Source: Fen-1258 sp041658245
GTDB taxonomy: Bacteria; Bacteroidota; Ignavibacteria; Ignavibacteriales; Melioribacteraceae
Assembly (NCBI GenBank): GCA_041658245.1
Contig: JBBAAM010000006.1
Span: 37,377-101,376 of the forward strand
DNA length: 64,000 nt
Reading direction: 5' to 3'
Below the pieces are notes generated by a model. The model ran no database searches. It was given only the letters and a program-made list of their open reading frames with translations, and was not told the DNA's origin. Shown here piece after piece: positions 21,777 to 28,594 of the stretch. The position numbers and the translations under genes are program-made. Position 1 is the first letter of the stretch, and every line of letters starts with the position of its first letter.

Positions 21777-21959
21777 TCAGCTTTGTTTTAGTTGTTGATA
21801 TTTCTGCTGGATTTCTTTCCGGTTCTTCGCTTCATTGCATTTATAGCAACGTTCGGCATCGGAATTTTTATCAACAAGATTCTGCTTCAGCTTTTTACCG
21901 CAGTCTTTACATTTGCGGTCGCTCAATTCCCTAAAATCTTTTTTCTTGCTCTTACTCAT
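21777..21959 (-). CDS. Small zinc-ribbon protein
   Basis: Start placed at ATG 21959, since an earlier possible start overlaps ParB by 50 bases. The 60-residue product MSKSKKKDFRELSDRKCKDC then GKKL...ERCYKCNEAKNRKE has two CxxC motifs, likely one zinc ribbon, flanked by basic residues. Such proteins often bind nucleic acid or RNA polymerase. It follows ParB directly. Confidence 0.6.
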   Translation of the reverse strand: MSKSKKKDFRELSDRKCKDCGKKLKQNLVDKNSDAERCYKCNEAKNRKEIQQKYQQLKQS

Positions 21960-21963
21960 AATC

Positions 21964-23412
21964 TTACTCTTGTTCTCCCGGCAATTTCTTAAGCAGCGGA
22001 AGTTCTTCTTCAACTTTCTTTTTGATCTCTGCAGTATTGATGTTGAACCTCTTTGCCAAACTTAAAAAATCTTGTTCTGCACAAATACTTAATATGAATG
22101 ATTGATTAAGTATTTCATTTAATTCAGTGGGACTCATTCCGAAAATCTTTTCACAAATAACTTTATGCAGCTTTTCATGTGTTATCTCTGTTCCTTCAGC
22201 AATCCATCCACGGTATTGTGCAAGATTTTCTCCATCCATAAAATGTTCGGATATCCATCCGTCAATCATTAACAAATCAAATATTACGTTTGGAAGTATG
22301 GCAGTTGTTAGATCTTGCTTCAGAAATTCCGAACTCAAATGTTCGTGATAAGCTTCATCTCTTTGTGCTTTTATTTTGAGATTCAATTCAAAAAGTTTTT
22401 CTTTATCAGTTTTTACCTTTTCCGTTACACTTTTTACGTCTATCGTTTTCACTACAATATCTATAACTTTACCTTTCTGCGGTCCATCAGTATAAATTGC
22501 TTTCTGAACACCTTTCCCTTCTGGCTTCTTGGTTAGAGTGTATTCATTTTGACCGAGCACATTTTTCTTGGCTCCGTAATTCACACCGGAGATTCTAACT
22601 AACGGAGTACCGGATTCATCAGCTTTATCAATCTGCATAGCCATGTGAAGATTAACTTTCTCTTTGTAGCAGCTTCCATCGGTGCAAATATTATTTCCGC
22701 TGAACTCGGTAAAGAGATCCACCGCATTGCCCGTGCGCTTCTTACATTCGAAGCAGCTTCCGGCATCGGGCAAAAGTAATTTATCTTTTCTGTTGAATGG
22801 TGCTTCGTTAAGATTAGGCATCAGCCCGGCAACCTGTACGCGCAATTCAGAAACGGTTGGAACACGGAAGCTTTGAGAAATGTATTTCAATAATTTCTGC
22901 TGTGCATCTTCTTGCATTTTAGCAATCAGCAGCGCATGACCTAATTCAATCTTACCTTCAGCATATAATTTGTGAGCATCTTTGATAAGCCATATTAATC
23001 GGTATCTGCTTGAAACGTAGGAAATTGATTTTCCAATCTTATCGGCAATTGTTTCAATTGTATATTTCCCGGTTTCAAGCATTCCTTGGATGAATGTTGC
23101 TTCATCAAGCGGATGAACATCCTGACGCTGTAAGTTCTCTATGTACTGGATCTCTAATACTTGTTCATCGGATAGATCCTTAATGATTGACAGCACGGTT
23201 TTCTTTTTGATCAGCTTGCAAGCACGTACACGGCGTTCACCGGAAACAAGTTCGTAATTACTTCCCTTTTTACGGAGCGTTACCGGGTTAACAAGTCCGT
23301 TGCTTTTAATGCTGTCTGCAAGTTCTTGAAGTGAATTTTTATTGAACTCCTTGCGCGGATTGGTTTTACTGAAAACTATTTTTTCAATCTTTACTTCTTT
23401 AAGCTCTGCCAT
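21964..23412 (-). CDS. ParB/Spo0J-family protein
   Basis: A 482-residue protein. Residues 1-110 are the ParB N-terminal nucleotide-binding domain: VKIEKIVFSKTNPRKEFNKN, SGERRVRACKLIKKKTV, and EIQYIENLQRQDVHPLDEA. Residues 110-190 are the HTH (TIETIADKIGKSISYVSSRY). A zinc-ribbon-like segment SCFECKKRTGNAV...ICTDGSCYKEKV lies near 220-255, as in some phage and plasmid ParBs. The C-terminal half is helical. With no ParA nearby, it may serve as a transcription or replication regulator, or a plasmid-like segregation factor. Early operon, upstream of the zinc-ribbon gene. Confidence 0.88.
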   Translation of the reverse strand: MAELKEVKIEKIVFSKTNPRKEFNKNSLQELADSIKSNGLVNPVTLRKKGSNYELVSGERRVRACKLIKKKTVLSIIKDLSDEQVLEIQYIENLQRQDVHPLDEATFIQGMLETGKYTIETIADKIGKSISYVSSRYRLIWLIKDAHKLYAEGKIELGHALLIAKMQEDAQQKLLKYISQSFRVPTVSELRVQVAGLMPNLNEAPFNRKDKLLLPDAGSCFECKKRTGNAVDLFTEFSGNNICTDGSCYKEKVNLHMAMQIDKADESGTPLVRISGVNYGAKKNVLGQNEYTLTKKPEGKGVQKAIYTDGPQKGKVIDIVVKTIDVKSVTEKVKTDKEKLFELNLKIKAQRDEAYHEHLSSEFLKQDLTTAILPNVIFDLLMIDGWISEHFMDGENLAQYRGWIAEGTEITHEKLHKVICEKIFGMSPTELNEILNQSFILSICAEQDFLSLAKRFNINTAEIKKKVEEELPLLKKLPGEQE

Positions 23413-23442
23413 TTTTCTAACCCTTTATTTTATGATGAAACT

Positions 23443-23985
23443 TTATTCGTCATTTCTTAACAATGCCAAATATCCTTCTTCATTAGAAATTGGATTTGCC
23501 GGAATTACTTTTATAACCGCATTTGATCCGTAATAAATCAAAGTTAGAGATTTACTTCCGAGAGCAGCTGCTAATTTATTAAGCAAAGAAAGATCTAAAC
23601 TGAAACTGCATTTCGGTTTATCGGTTGGAATTATTGTTTTGTAATCGTAAGGGACTAATTCCGTATCAACTTTTACCAATTGATATGGAAGTTCAATTCC
23701 GTTTTTGAATGATACTTTACCTTCAGCATCAACACCGTTCAATTTCATTTCTAAGAAATCAGATTCTTCATCGGTACCATATTTGCGTGCTTCAATAAAA
23801 ACATAAGGATCCATGTAATTTCTAATTGCATCACCCTTTTCGATCTCGATCGGGATTAAAGCAAGTATTCTTCCATCTGTTGAAATTGCCTGCGTGCCGG
23901 TTATAAGAATTTTTGTTTTTACTGAGGCCGGATCATCGCTTTTGCCAACAGCTTTTTCCGGTTTGAATCTCTTATTGATCTTCAT
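23443..23985 (-). CDS. Sliding-clamp-like protein
   Basis: A 180-residue protein. ILITGTQAISTDGRILALIP resembles the DnaN segment with a TDG.RLA.. turn. SFSLDLSLLNKLAAALGSKS resembles the helix of a clamp domain, and the C-terminus NAVIKVIPANPISNEEGYLA followed by LLRN resembles the DnaN end (spvvi.p.....y..vimP). The length corresponds to about one and a half clamp domains, less than the 370 residues of DnaN. A reduced clamp or clamp-loader decoy encoded by the phage is plausible. This is a pattern-level match, not a certain one. Confidence 0.5.
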   Translation of the reverse strand: MKINKRFKPEKAVGKSDDPASVKTKILITGTQAISTDGRILALIPIEIEKGDAIRNYMDPYVFIEARKYGTDEESDFLEMKLNGVDAEGKVSFKNGIELPYQLVKVDTELVPYDYKTIIPTDKPKCSFSLDLSLLNKLAAALGSKSLTLIYYGSNAVIKVIPANPISNEEGYLALLRNDE

Positions 23986-23992
23986 CTATTCC

Positions 23993-24346
23993 TCACACAC
24001 TTTGTGATAAAACTTTTTCACCAAATAAATTTCTATTTGCACCAAATGTTTCTGCTATCTGATGTTTTACTTTCTTCCGTTCCCCGAGCATACTCATTAT
24101 TGTTTGGTTGTAACTGAGCATACTTGCAATTGCATCTTCCTCGGTCCGGCATAACCAGTAACCGCGCTTGTCACTACCAATATGGAAAGTTCCTTTATTA
24201 TTTTCATTCATCTTGCGTACTGAAGCGGCAAGCATCCGGTTATCAATTCCGGTCCCTTCATACACTCTTTTGCTCGTCATCGGTTTGTTGTAATTGGAAT
24301 TTTTAACCGCATCAAATATTTTAGCTTCCATATCACTAAGTATCAT
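23993..24346 (-). CDS. Putative winged-helix regulator
   Basis: Start set at ATG 24346, since the longer reading needs a TTG. The 117-residue product begins MILSDMEAKIFDAVKNSNYN and contains KPMTSKRVYEGTGIDNRMLA followed by a recognition-helix-like SVRKMNENNKGTFHIGSDKR, which with the next strand pair forms a winged helix. The remainder is helical. It lies downstream of small membrane genes and upstream of the clamp-like gene. Possibly an early transcription regulator. Confidence 0.55.
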   Translation of the reverse strand: MILSDMEAKIFDAVKNSNYNKPMTSKRVYEGTGIDNRMLAASVRKMNENNKGTFHIGSDKRGYWLCRTEEDAIASMLSYNQTIMSMLGERKKVKHQIAETFGANRNLFGEKVLSQSV

Positions 24347-24438
24347 TCTCTTACTCTTGTAATAAACCAACTGGCGCAAGCGGAGGGTGCACCTGCACCG
24401 GTGTGGTAATCCACATCATGGAGGCACCATGAATGCTC

Positions 24439-24669
24439 TTATAAGTTTTCAATCGTCTCAATTAATTTTATCACAGTATATAGTATTCCAAGTGCAGCAA
24501 TGATTGCAAATAACAGAATACCTAAGTAAATGATCTTTTCCGTAAGCGTCATCGGCAGCTCACGGCTGAATTCACAATAACTTTTTGCGGTGCAGATTAT
24601 GCAGTCGCTTCTTCCGGCATCTTCAAAATTTCCGCCGTGAACGATCAAACATTTTTTCGGTGTTTCCAT
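24439..24669 (-). CDS. Small membrane protein
   Basis: A 76-residue protein whose N-terminal 35 residues contain four Cys (CLIVHGG, DCIICTAKSYCEFS), possibly a metal site, followed by a single transmembrane helix EKIIYLGILLFAIIAALGIL and a short tail. Its start lies inside the end of the upstream 50-residue gene, in a chain of overlapping small genes. Phage small Cys-rich membrane proteins of this kind are often exclusion factors, but I cannot identify this one. Confidence 0.6.
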   Translation of the reverse strand: METPKKCLIVHGGNFEDAGRSDCIICTAKSYCEFSRELPMTLTEKIIYLGILLFAIIAALGILYTVIKLIETIENL

Positions 24670-24797
24670 TTATTCGATCTCCAATTCTTAAAATCCTGCC
24701 AATCTTCTTTGATCGCTTTGCGCATTGGAAAGATCATCCAGACAGCTATTCCAACAGCAAAGATGTACCCAATTATAATTGTTAATAATTCTTTCAT
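24645..24797 (-). CDS. Small membrane protein, 50 residues
   Basis: Starts with ATG at 24797, overlapping the upstream stop as TGATG. The product MKELLTIIIGYIFAVGIAVW then MIFPMRKAIKEDWQDF has one N-terminal transmembrane helix and a basic cytoplasmic tail (RSNKWKHRKNV). No clear Shine-Dalgarno, consistent with translational coupling. Unknown function. Confidence 0.55.
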   Translation of the reverse strand: MKELLTIIIGYIFAVGIAVWMIFPMRKAIKEDWQDFKNWRSNKWKHRKNV

Positions 24798-24934
24798 CAG
24801 TTGCAGATTATGGTTTGATAATTAATATCAATGTTGGATTTCTTCATTTCTAAACGGTAGATCAAAAGCACCAATACACCATCTAGATAAACAACTTCTT
24901 GTTTCAGTTTCGATTTCTTTCCGGTCTGTATCAT
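24797..24934 (-). CDS. Small phage protein, 45 residues
   Basis: ATG at 24934 follows AGGAAG with 8 bases spacing. Product MIQTGKKSKLKQEVVYLDGV, then LVLLIYRLEMKKSNIDINYQ, a short amphipathic protein. Its 5' end overlaps the 3' end of the Lys-rich 121-residue gene by four bases, and its stop overlaps the next ATG. Function unknown. Confidence 0.5.
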   Translation of the reverse strand: MIQTGKKSKLKQEVVYLDGVLVLLIYRLEMKKSNIDINYQTIICN

Positions 24935-25296
24935 AAAAGTTTCTTCCTGTTAAGTTTTTCTTTTAAAAGCTGTTTTTCAGCCGCTCTTTTCCCGGGAGCG
25001 GTTTCAACTAGTTGAATTGTCTTTTTCTTATCCTCTATGACTAATTTCACAGCATTTTCCACAGATTTAAGATGTATTGCCTTCTTCTTATCCTCTTTCG
25101 GTAGTTGTACCTTCCTTAAGGCGATTTTCTTGAATTTGTCCTTTCTCAGTTTTTTAACTTTCTCAAGCACTTCCTCTTTAGTATAAAGTTTGGCATATTT
25201 CCTGTCGGTGGTCCATCCATGCTCAGCTTTGAACCGGTAATTTTCATAACTAGCTATTCTATATTTAGGCGTTAAGGCATCTTGGGATTCAGTCAT
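24931..25296 (-). CDS. Lys-rich phage protein, unknown
   Basis: A 121-residue strongly basic protein. N-terminal part TPKYRIASYENYRFKAEHGW, TTDRKYAKLYTKEEVLEKVK, then two similar basic segments around DKKKAIHLKSVENAVKLVIE and DKKKTIQLVETAPG. A nucleic-acid-binding role is likely from charge alone. The start lies three bases after the stop of the preceding 174-residue gene. No family recognised. Confidence 0.5.
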   Translation of the reverse strand: MTESQDALTPKYRIASYENYRFKAEHGWTTDRKYAKLYTKEEVLEKVKKLRKDKFKKIALRKVQLPKEDKKKAIHLKSVENAVKLVIEDKKKTIQLVETAPGKRAAEKQLLKEKLNRKKLL

Positions 25297-25299
25297 TTT

Positions 25300-25824
25300 T
25301 CATTTCCTATCATCATCAATAAAACTTCCGAGTGCAGCAAAATTCAGATCGGTACAATCTTCAGCATCAAGTTTGCTCAGTTTTATCGGATAGCATTCAA
25401 GTTCAATTTCCATATTCAGCAATTCGTTTAACTGTTTTTGGAACTCTTCCATTTTATCGCCAAGATCATAACTGTTTTCTAAAACTTTTTTACCTTTAAC
25501 TTCATTGCCGTCAATCATCTTGATTAAAGATTCTTCCCCGGCATCTTTCGGCGCATCAATTATTTTAAGCTTTGTTTCGATCTCCTCTTTAGCACCGTTA
25601 AGCAATACCATTTTCTTTCTTGAAAGTTCATTCAAAAGTTTAACCCTCATTTCATCAAAATCCTGAATTGCTTTTCCTGCTGCCTTCGCCAGCTTGATGC
25701 TTAGATCATATTTTAAGGCAGCACTCTTTGCCGGGAATGAAATTAATTTCTCAAGTCCATTGTTCATTTTTAATATGTCTCCGGCTTCGAACAGATTAAA
25801 ATATTTGATTTTAAGTTTGCTCAT
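25300..25824 (-). CDS. Helical phage protein, unknown
   Basis: A 174-residue mainly helical protein: MSKLKIKYFNLFEAGDILKM, then PAKSAALKYDLSIKLAKAAG, KMVLLNGAKEEIETKLKIID, and a C-terminal KMEEFQKQLNELLNMEIELE. The opening NLFEAGDILKM followed by a block about clearing or scaffolding resembles small early phage proteins of the DUF1617 type, but I do not claim the family. Overlaps or abuts neighbours on both sides within the early operon. Confidence 0.45.
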   Translation of the reverse strand: MSKLKIKYFNLFEAGDILKMNNGLEKLISFPAKSAALKYDLSIKLAKAAGKAIQDFDEMRVKLLNELSRKKMVLLNGAKEEIETKLKIIDAPKDAGEESLIKMIDGNEVKGKKVLENSYDLGDKMEEFQKQLNELLNMEIELECYPIKLSKLDAEDCTDLNFAALGSFIDDDRK

Positions 25825-25825
25825 T

Positions 25826-26026
25826 TTATACCGTTAATATTTGTTGTTGAATGTTTTTAAATTTTATTTTTCTGTCTGCTCTATAGATCAATTTTCTAAT
25901 TGCCAAATAGCTCTTGCCCATCTGCTCTGCAATTTCCACATAGTTATAATTCAATCTTCTAAGCTCCAAAGCTTTTTTCATATCTTCCGAAAGCTGATAT
26001 TTTTTATGATCTAAAAGATCAGTCAT
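25826..26026 (-). CDS. Small HTH protein (sigma region 4-like)
   Basis: A 66-residue protein, MTDLLDHKKYQLSEDMKKAL, then ELRRLNYNYVEIAEQMGKSY and LAIRKLIYRADRKIKF. The middle is a helix-turn-helix of the sigma-70 region 4/GerE type (L..L...Y.EIA..MGKS..AI..L..RA). It could act as an early transcription switch. Start ATG overlaps the stop of the upstream membrane-protein gene. Confidence 0.6.
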   Translation of the reverse strand: MTDLLDHKKYQLSEDMKKALELRRLNYNYVEIAEQMGKSYLAIRKLIYRADRKIKFKNIQQQILTV

Positions 26027-26132
26027 TATTGTTAAACCATTTATTATAGAGGATCAGCCATTGCCAAATACCGGTAACAAACAGCAGAAATATTCCGGCA
26101 ACAAAAAACCATCCTAATAGTTTCTCATTCAT
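26019..26132 (-). CDS. Single-pass membrane peptide, 37 residues
   Basis: Starts at ATG 26132, overlapping the stop of the upstream gene as ATGA, and ends in a TGA that lies just inside the next gene. Product MNEKLLGWFFVAGIFLLFVT then GIWQWLILYNKWFNNND, one transmembrane helix with aromatic caps. It could be a holin-like or exclusion peptide, but the early position makes a lysis role less likely. Confidence 0.5.
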   Translation of the reverse strand: MNEKLLGWFFVAGIFLLFVTGIWQWLILYNKWFNNND

Positions 26133-26533
26133 ATACCTAGCTTCTTCATTTCTTCATCGAAGCGTTCAACTTGCTCTTTTAGATCATCATACTTAGTTCT
26201 TAAACGCGGTCGTTCGCCTACCTCAATAATTTTATTCTTGATTGTCCGGCTCACTTCATTACTGAATAAACTGAATTGAGTTGTAAGCGATTGAAGGAAT
26301 CCGCTTGTCAGATCAAACAACTTTTGGCATTCATCCTGATCGCTTAAGTATTTTCTTTTAATAAGCTGATCTTTAATAGCTTTATAGTATTCATCTTTAA
26401 CTTCGATGGCATTATTTAACTGATAGGAAAGTTTATTCGGTTTCATCCCAATCCATTTGGCAATGGTAGTTTCCGATAAATCGAAACGTACCATGTAATC
26501 CATGATTTCAAGTTGTTTCTGAGCGTGTGCCAT
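26129..26533 (-). CDS. HTH and coiled-coil phage regulator
   Basis: A 134-residue protein with an N-terminal helix-turn-helix (QLEIMDYMVRFDLSETTIAK, WIGMKPNKLSYQLNN) and a C-terminal helical region ending in DDLKEQVERFDEEMKKLG, likely a dimerising coiled coil. It lies near the start of the early operon, close to the control region, and could modulate early transcription. No named family. Confidence 0.55.
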   Translation of the reverse strand: MAHAQKQLEIMDYMVRFDLSETTIAKWIGMKPNKLSYQLNNAIEVKDEYYKAIKDQLIKRKYLSDQDECQKLFDLTSGFLQSLTTQFSLFSNEVSRTIKNKIIEVGERPRLRTKYDDLKEQVERFDEEMKKLGI

Positions 26534-26608
26534 TTTGATTTATTCCAAATTTTTAAGTGAACAATTCCAAGTATTTCTAATTCTTAATTCGCAATTTTCT
26601 TTTAGCAA

Positions 26609-26833
26609 TTAATTAATAGAATTCAAATGCTGATGAATTTCAAAAAGTTTTTTAGGTGCACGGCTGCTGAATGCATAAGTGTAAAGCGCGGAACTTCCGC
26701 CGAGTTCTATTTCAAGTTCGCTCCTGTAACCTTTGCCGTAAATCTTAAATGCTTTAGCTTCCACTTTTGCGGGATCCAGCTTCTTCCCTCTTTTTATCAT
26801 TGCCCGTTCTGTCATGTTGTTGCTCTTTGTCAT
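26609..26833 (-). CDS. Small phage protein, unknown
   Basis: A 74-residue basic protein (MTKSNNMTERAMIKRGKKLD, then KGYRSELEIELGGSSALYTY). The mixture of basic N-terminus and a beta-hairpin resembles small nucleic-acid-associated proteins. Starts at 26833, back to back with the plus-strand gene at 26875 (41 bases apart). No family recognised. Confidence 0.45.
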   Translation of the reverse strand: MTKSNNMTERAMIKRGKKLDPAKVEAKAFKIYGKGYRSELEIELGGSSALYTYAFSSRAPKKLFEIHQHLNSIN

Positions 26834-26874
26834 AGTCTTAATTATTTTAATGGTTGTTTATCGTTAGGAGATTT

Positions 26875-26988
26875 ATGGAAGAAGTAATTACACTTCTTAA
26901 TGAGATCATAGAGAAAATTGCATTATTAGAAAAACGCTTAAAAGACATTGAAGATCTCCTCAGACGAATTAAGAGTGCTCAGAATTAA
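26875..26988 (+). CDS. Small coiled-coil protein on the opposite strand
   Basis: ATG at 26875 is preceded by TTAGGAG with good spacing, the best ribosome site in this neighbourhood. The 37-residue product MEEVITLLNEIIEKIALLEK, then RLKDIEDLLRRIKSAQN is a perfect heptad-patterned amphipathic helix. It runs against the early operon and its 3' end overlaps that of the minus-strand gene 26969-27157 by 20 bases. A single coiled-coil peptide could oligomerise with a regulator. Its strand is unexpected. Confidence 0.6.
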   Translation: MEEVITLLNEIIEKIALLEKRLKDIEDLLRRIKSAQN

Positions 26989-27157
26989 TTAAAGCCGAAC
27001 TATATTCCTCTATTGTCTCGGCATTTACAATATGGCATTCTTCAATGCGAACTTTGGTTTCAGCTAGAACGTTTTTGGCATCATCAATCGTTAAACCGTC
27101 TAGAAGTTTTGAAATAGCAATTACTTTTTCGTTGAATTGTTCTATTGGAAGTTTCAT
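26969..27157 (-). CDS. First gene of the early operon, small acidic protein
   Basis: A 62-residue protein (MKLPIEQFNEKVIAISKLLD, then GLTIDDAKNVLAETKVRIEE). Helical and acidic, no family recognised. It is the first gene after the leftward promoter at 27189-27217, with an AAGGG just upstream. Being first, it should be made immediately on induction, and such genes are often antirepressors or Cro-like, but no HTH is visible. Confidence 0.55.
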   Translation of the reverse strand: MKLPIEQFNEKVIAISKLLDGLTIDDAKNVLAETKVRIEECHIVNAETIEEYSSALINSEHS

Positions 27158-27188
27158 GTTTCATTAACCCTTAATTTATCTAAGGGTG

Positions 27189-27217
27189 AATATAATACAG
27201 ATGTATCACTCTGTCAA
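27189..27217 (-). promoter_or_regulatory. Leftward early promoter, overlapped by operator
   Basis: On the minus strand TTGACA (27217-27212) and TATATT (27194-27189) are separated by exactly 17 bases, a near-consensus sigma-70-type promoter. Transcription would start near 27182 and read into the early operon. The palindrome at 27195-27206 lies between the two boxes, so a bound repressor would exclude polymerase. Confidence 0.7.
27195..27206. promoter_or_regulatory. Operator 1, ATAC-AGAT-GTAT
   Basis: A perfect 4-bp inverted repeat with a 4-base spacer inside the leftward promoter. It shares arms with operator 2 and its centre is 33 bp away, three helical turns, so repressor dimers on both would face the same side. 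Likely bound by the XRE repressor encoded at 27540. Confidence 0.65.
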
Positions 27218-27226
27218 GTAAAAAAT

Positions 27227-27240
27227 AATACAATCGTATT
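27227..27240. promoter_or_regulatory. Operator 2, AATAC-AATC-GTATT
   Basis: A perfect 5-bp inverted repeat ending 4 bases before the ATG of the first rightward gene. TACAAT at 27229-27234 could serve as the -10 box of a rightward promoter, in which case the mRNA would begin at or near the ATG, leaderless like lambda cI from PRM. No Shine-Dalgarno precedes that ATG. Confidence 0.55.
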
Positions 27241-27243
27241 AAT

Positions 27244-27546
27244 ATGGAAGCAACGGATAGACAAATTAAGTTTTTGAACGATTTAGGGGTTTTTTATGAT
27301 AAAAATATTTCTAAAGAAGAAGCGATAATTCTGATACAAAAGCATGTTGAAGCAATACCTGAACAATTAAGAGTTCTAAAATTGTTCGGTTATAGAATTT
27401 CTAAGATCTCTGAATATGACGCTATTCAACTAATAGAGAAATCTGTAAACAACGAAGAATTATATTTAGCTACATATAATAGAATTGGTCCAAGACAGAA
27501 AAAAAATCTTGAACATTTTTATAAACATTATAAAGTCAAATGTTAA
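27244..27546 (+). CDS. First gene of the immunity operon, unknown
   Basis: A 100-residue helical protein (MEATDRQIKFLNDLGVFYDK, then EEAIILIQKHVEAIPEQLRV, ISEYDAIQLIEKSVNNEELY). No family recognised. It lies immediately right of operator 2 and overlaps the repressor gene as ATGTTAA, so the two are coupled. Its position before the repressor suggests a regulatory partner or an exclusion function. No recognition helix is obvious. Confidence 0.6.
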   Translation: MEATDRQIKFLNDLGVFYDKNISKEEAIILIQKHVEAIPEQLRVLKLFGYRISKISEYDAIQLIEKSVNNEELYLATYNRIGPRQKKNLEHFYKHYKVKC

Positions 27547-27950
27547 GCCCAATTGAAATTGGAAATAATCTCAGATCCTTTGCTAAAGAAAAAAAATATT
27601 CTTTAGCTGAATTGGGACGTTTGTTGGGAATGAAACAACAAGCATTTAAAAAATATTATGAAGGTGAAAGAACTCCTGGCGGCAATATTCTTTCTAAACT
27701 TTCAGATCTCGGCTGTGATCTAAATTGGTTGTTGAATGGAGAAAATTCTAGTATTATATTAAAAGAGCCGAATGAGACTGCAATGGATTATAAAATAAAA
27801 ACATTGGAAGAAAGAATTACCAAACTTGAATCAAAACTTTTTCAACTGACCGAAGAAAATGAAACATTGAAAGAAGATAATAAATTATTAAAACATAACT
27901 TGGCTAAAAATATTGATGATTCTAAAATCCAGAGGAATAACATTCACTAA
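27540..27950 (+). CDS. XRE-family phage repressor with coiled-coil C-terminus
   Basis: A 136-residue protein. Residues 1-65 are an XRE/CI-type HTH: EIGNNLRSFAKEKKYSLAEL, GRLLGMKQQAFKKYYEGERT, then a DWLLNG-like LNWLLNGENS cap. Residues 80-125 are a heptad coiled coil (YKIKTLEERITKLESKLFQL). It lacks the S24 peptidase domain of lambda CI, so it would not self-cleave on DNA damage and induction must work differently. It most likely binds the two palindromes at 27195-27240. The start lies within the upstream stop (overlap). Confidence 0.8.
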   Translation: MLSPIEIGNNLRSFAKEKKYSLAELGRLLGMKQQAFKKYYEGERTPGGNILSKLSDLGCDLNWLLNGENSSIILKEPNETAMDYKIKTLEERITKLESKLFQLTEENETLKEDNKLLKHNLAKNIDDSKIQRNNIH

Positions 27951-27965
27951 CCTTATTGGAGTAAT

Positions 27966-28250
27966 ATGGAATTATTCGGTTTGTTTTGGATTGTTTGTTG
28001 GATAGCAACAATTATTATTTCGTCTAAGAAAGGTGAAGGTTGTCTTGCAGTAATAACCGGTTTCTTTTTTGGTCCGCTTGCATTAATCTTTGCTATTGTG
28101 GGGACTGGCAATAAAATTAAATGTCCTTTCTGTCAAGAACTTATCGAAAAGAAAGCTCTCATCTGTCCGCATTGTAGAAGCGATCTTCTTAAAGATAATC
28201 CACAAACCTATGAAGAATTAAAAAAACAAATTAAAAAGGAGCAATTATGA
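27966..28250 (+). CDS. Membrane protein with C-terminal zinc ribbon
   Basis: A 94-residue protein with two hydrophobic segments (LFGLFWIVCWIATIIISSKK, and AVITGFFFGPLALIFAIVG) followed by CPFCQELIEKKALICPHC, one zinc ribbon, and a charged tail. This resembles small host membrane proteins of the zinc-ribbon type. In a prophage immunity operon it is a good candidate for superinfection exclusion. Its stop overlaps the next start as ATGA. Confidence 0.65.
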   Translation: MELFGLFWIVCWIATIIISSKKGEGCLAVITGFFFGPLALIFAIVGTGNKIKCPFCQELIEKKALICPHCRSDLLKDNPQTYEELKKQIKKEQL

Positions 28251-28594
28251 AACTGAAACGAGAAGTGGTAGGTAATCAAGTAATTTTTAGAGATGCTGAT
28301 ACGAATGAAATTGTTAAGACGGAAATACTCAATTCCGATCAACCAGCTGCAGCTACAATTCCTTCACATCTTAGTGGTCTAGGTTCTGTTATTACAATCA
28401 TTGGAGTAATTCTTTTATTGCTTTCAATAGGGCTAATTGTTACCGGTTTACAATCTTCACTAACAGCCATTGCTACATTGCCAATCGGTGTTGGTTTATT
28501 TATCTCTTCAATATTATTCTTTGCGATTGCAGAGATAGTTCATAATTCACAATACCAAACAAAACTGCTAAAGAAGTTATTGGAAAAACAATAA
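28247..28594 (+). CDS. Small membrane protein of the immunity operon
   Basis: A 115-residue protein with an N-terminal soluble beta part (KLKREVVGNQVIFRDADTNE), then two transmembrane segments (GLGSVITIIGVILLLLSIGL and LPIGVGLFISSILFFAIAEI) and a basic tail. No family recognised. It is translationally coupled to the zinc-ribbon membrane protein, and the pair may act together at the membrane. Confidence 0.55.
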   Translation: MKLKREVVGNQVIFRDADTNEIVKTEILNSDQPAAATIPSHLSGLGSVITIIGVILLLLSIGLIVTGLQSSLTAIATLPIGVGLFISSILFFAIAEIVHNSQYQTKLLKKLLEKQ

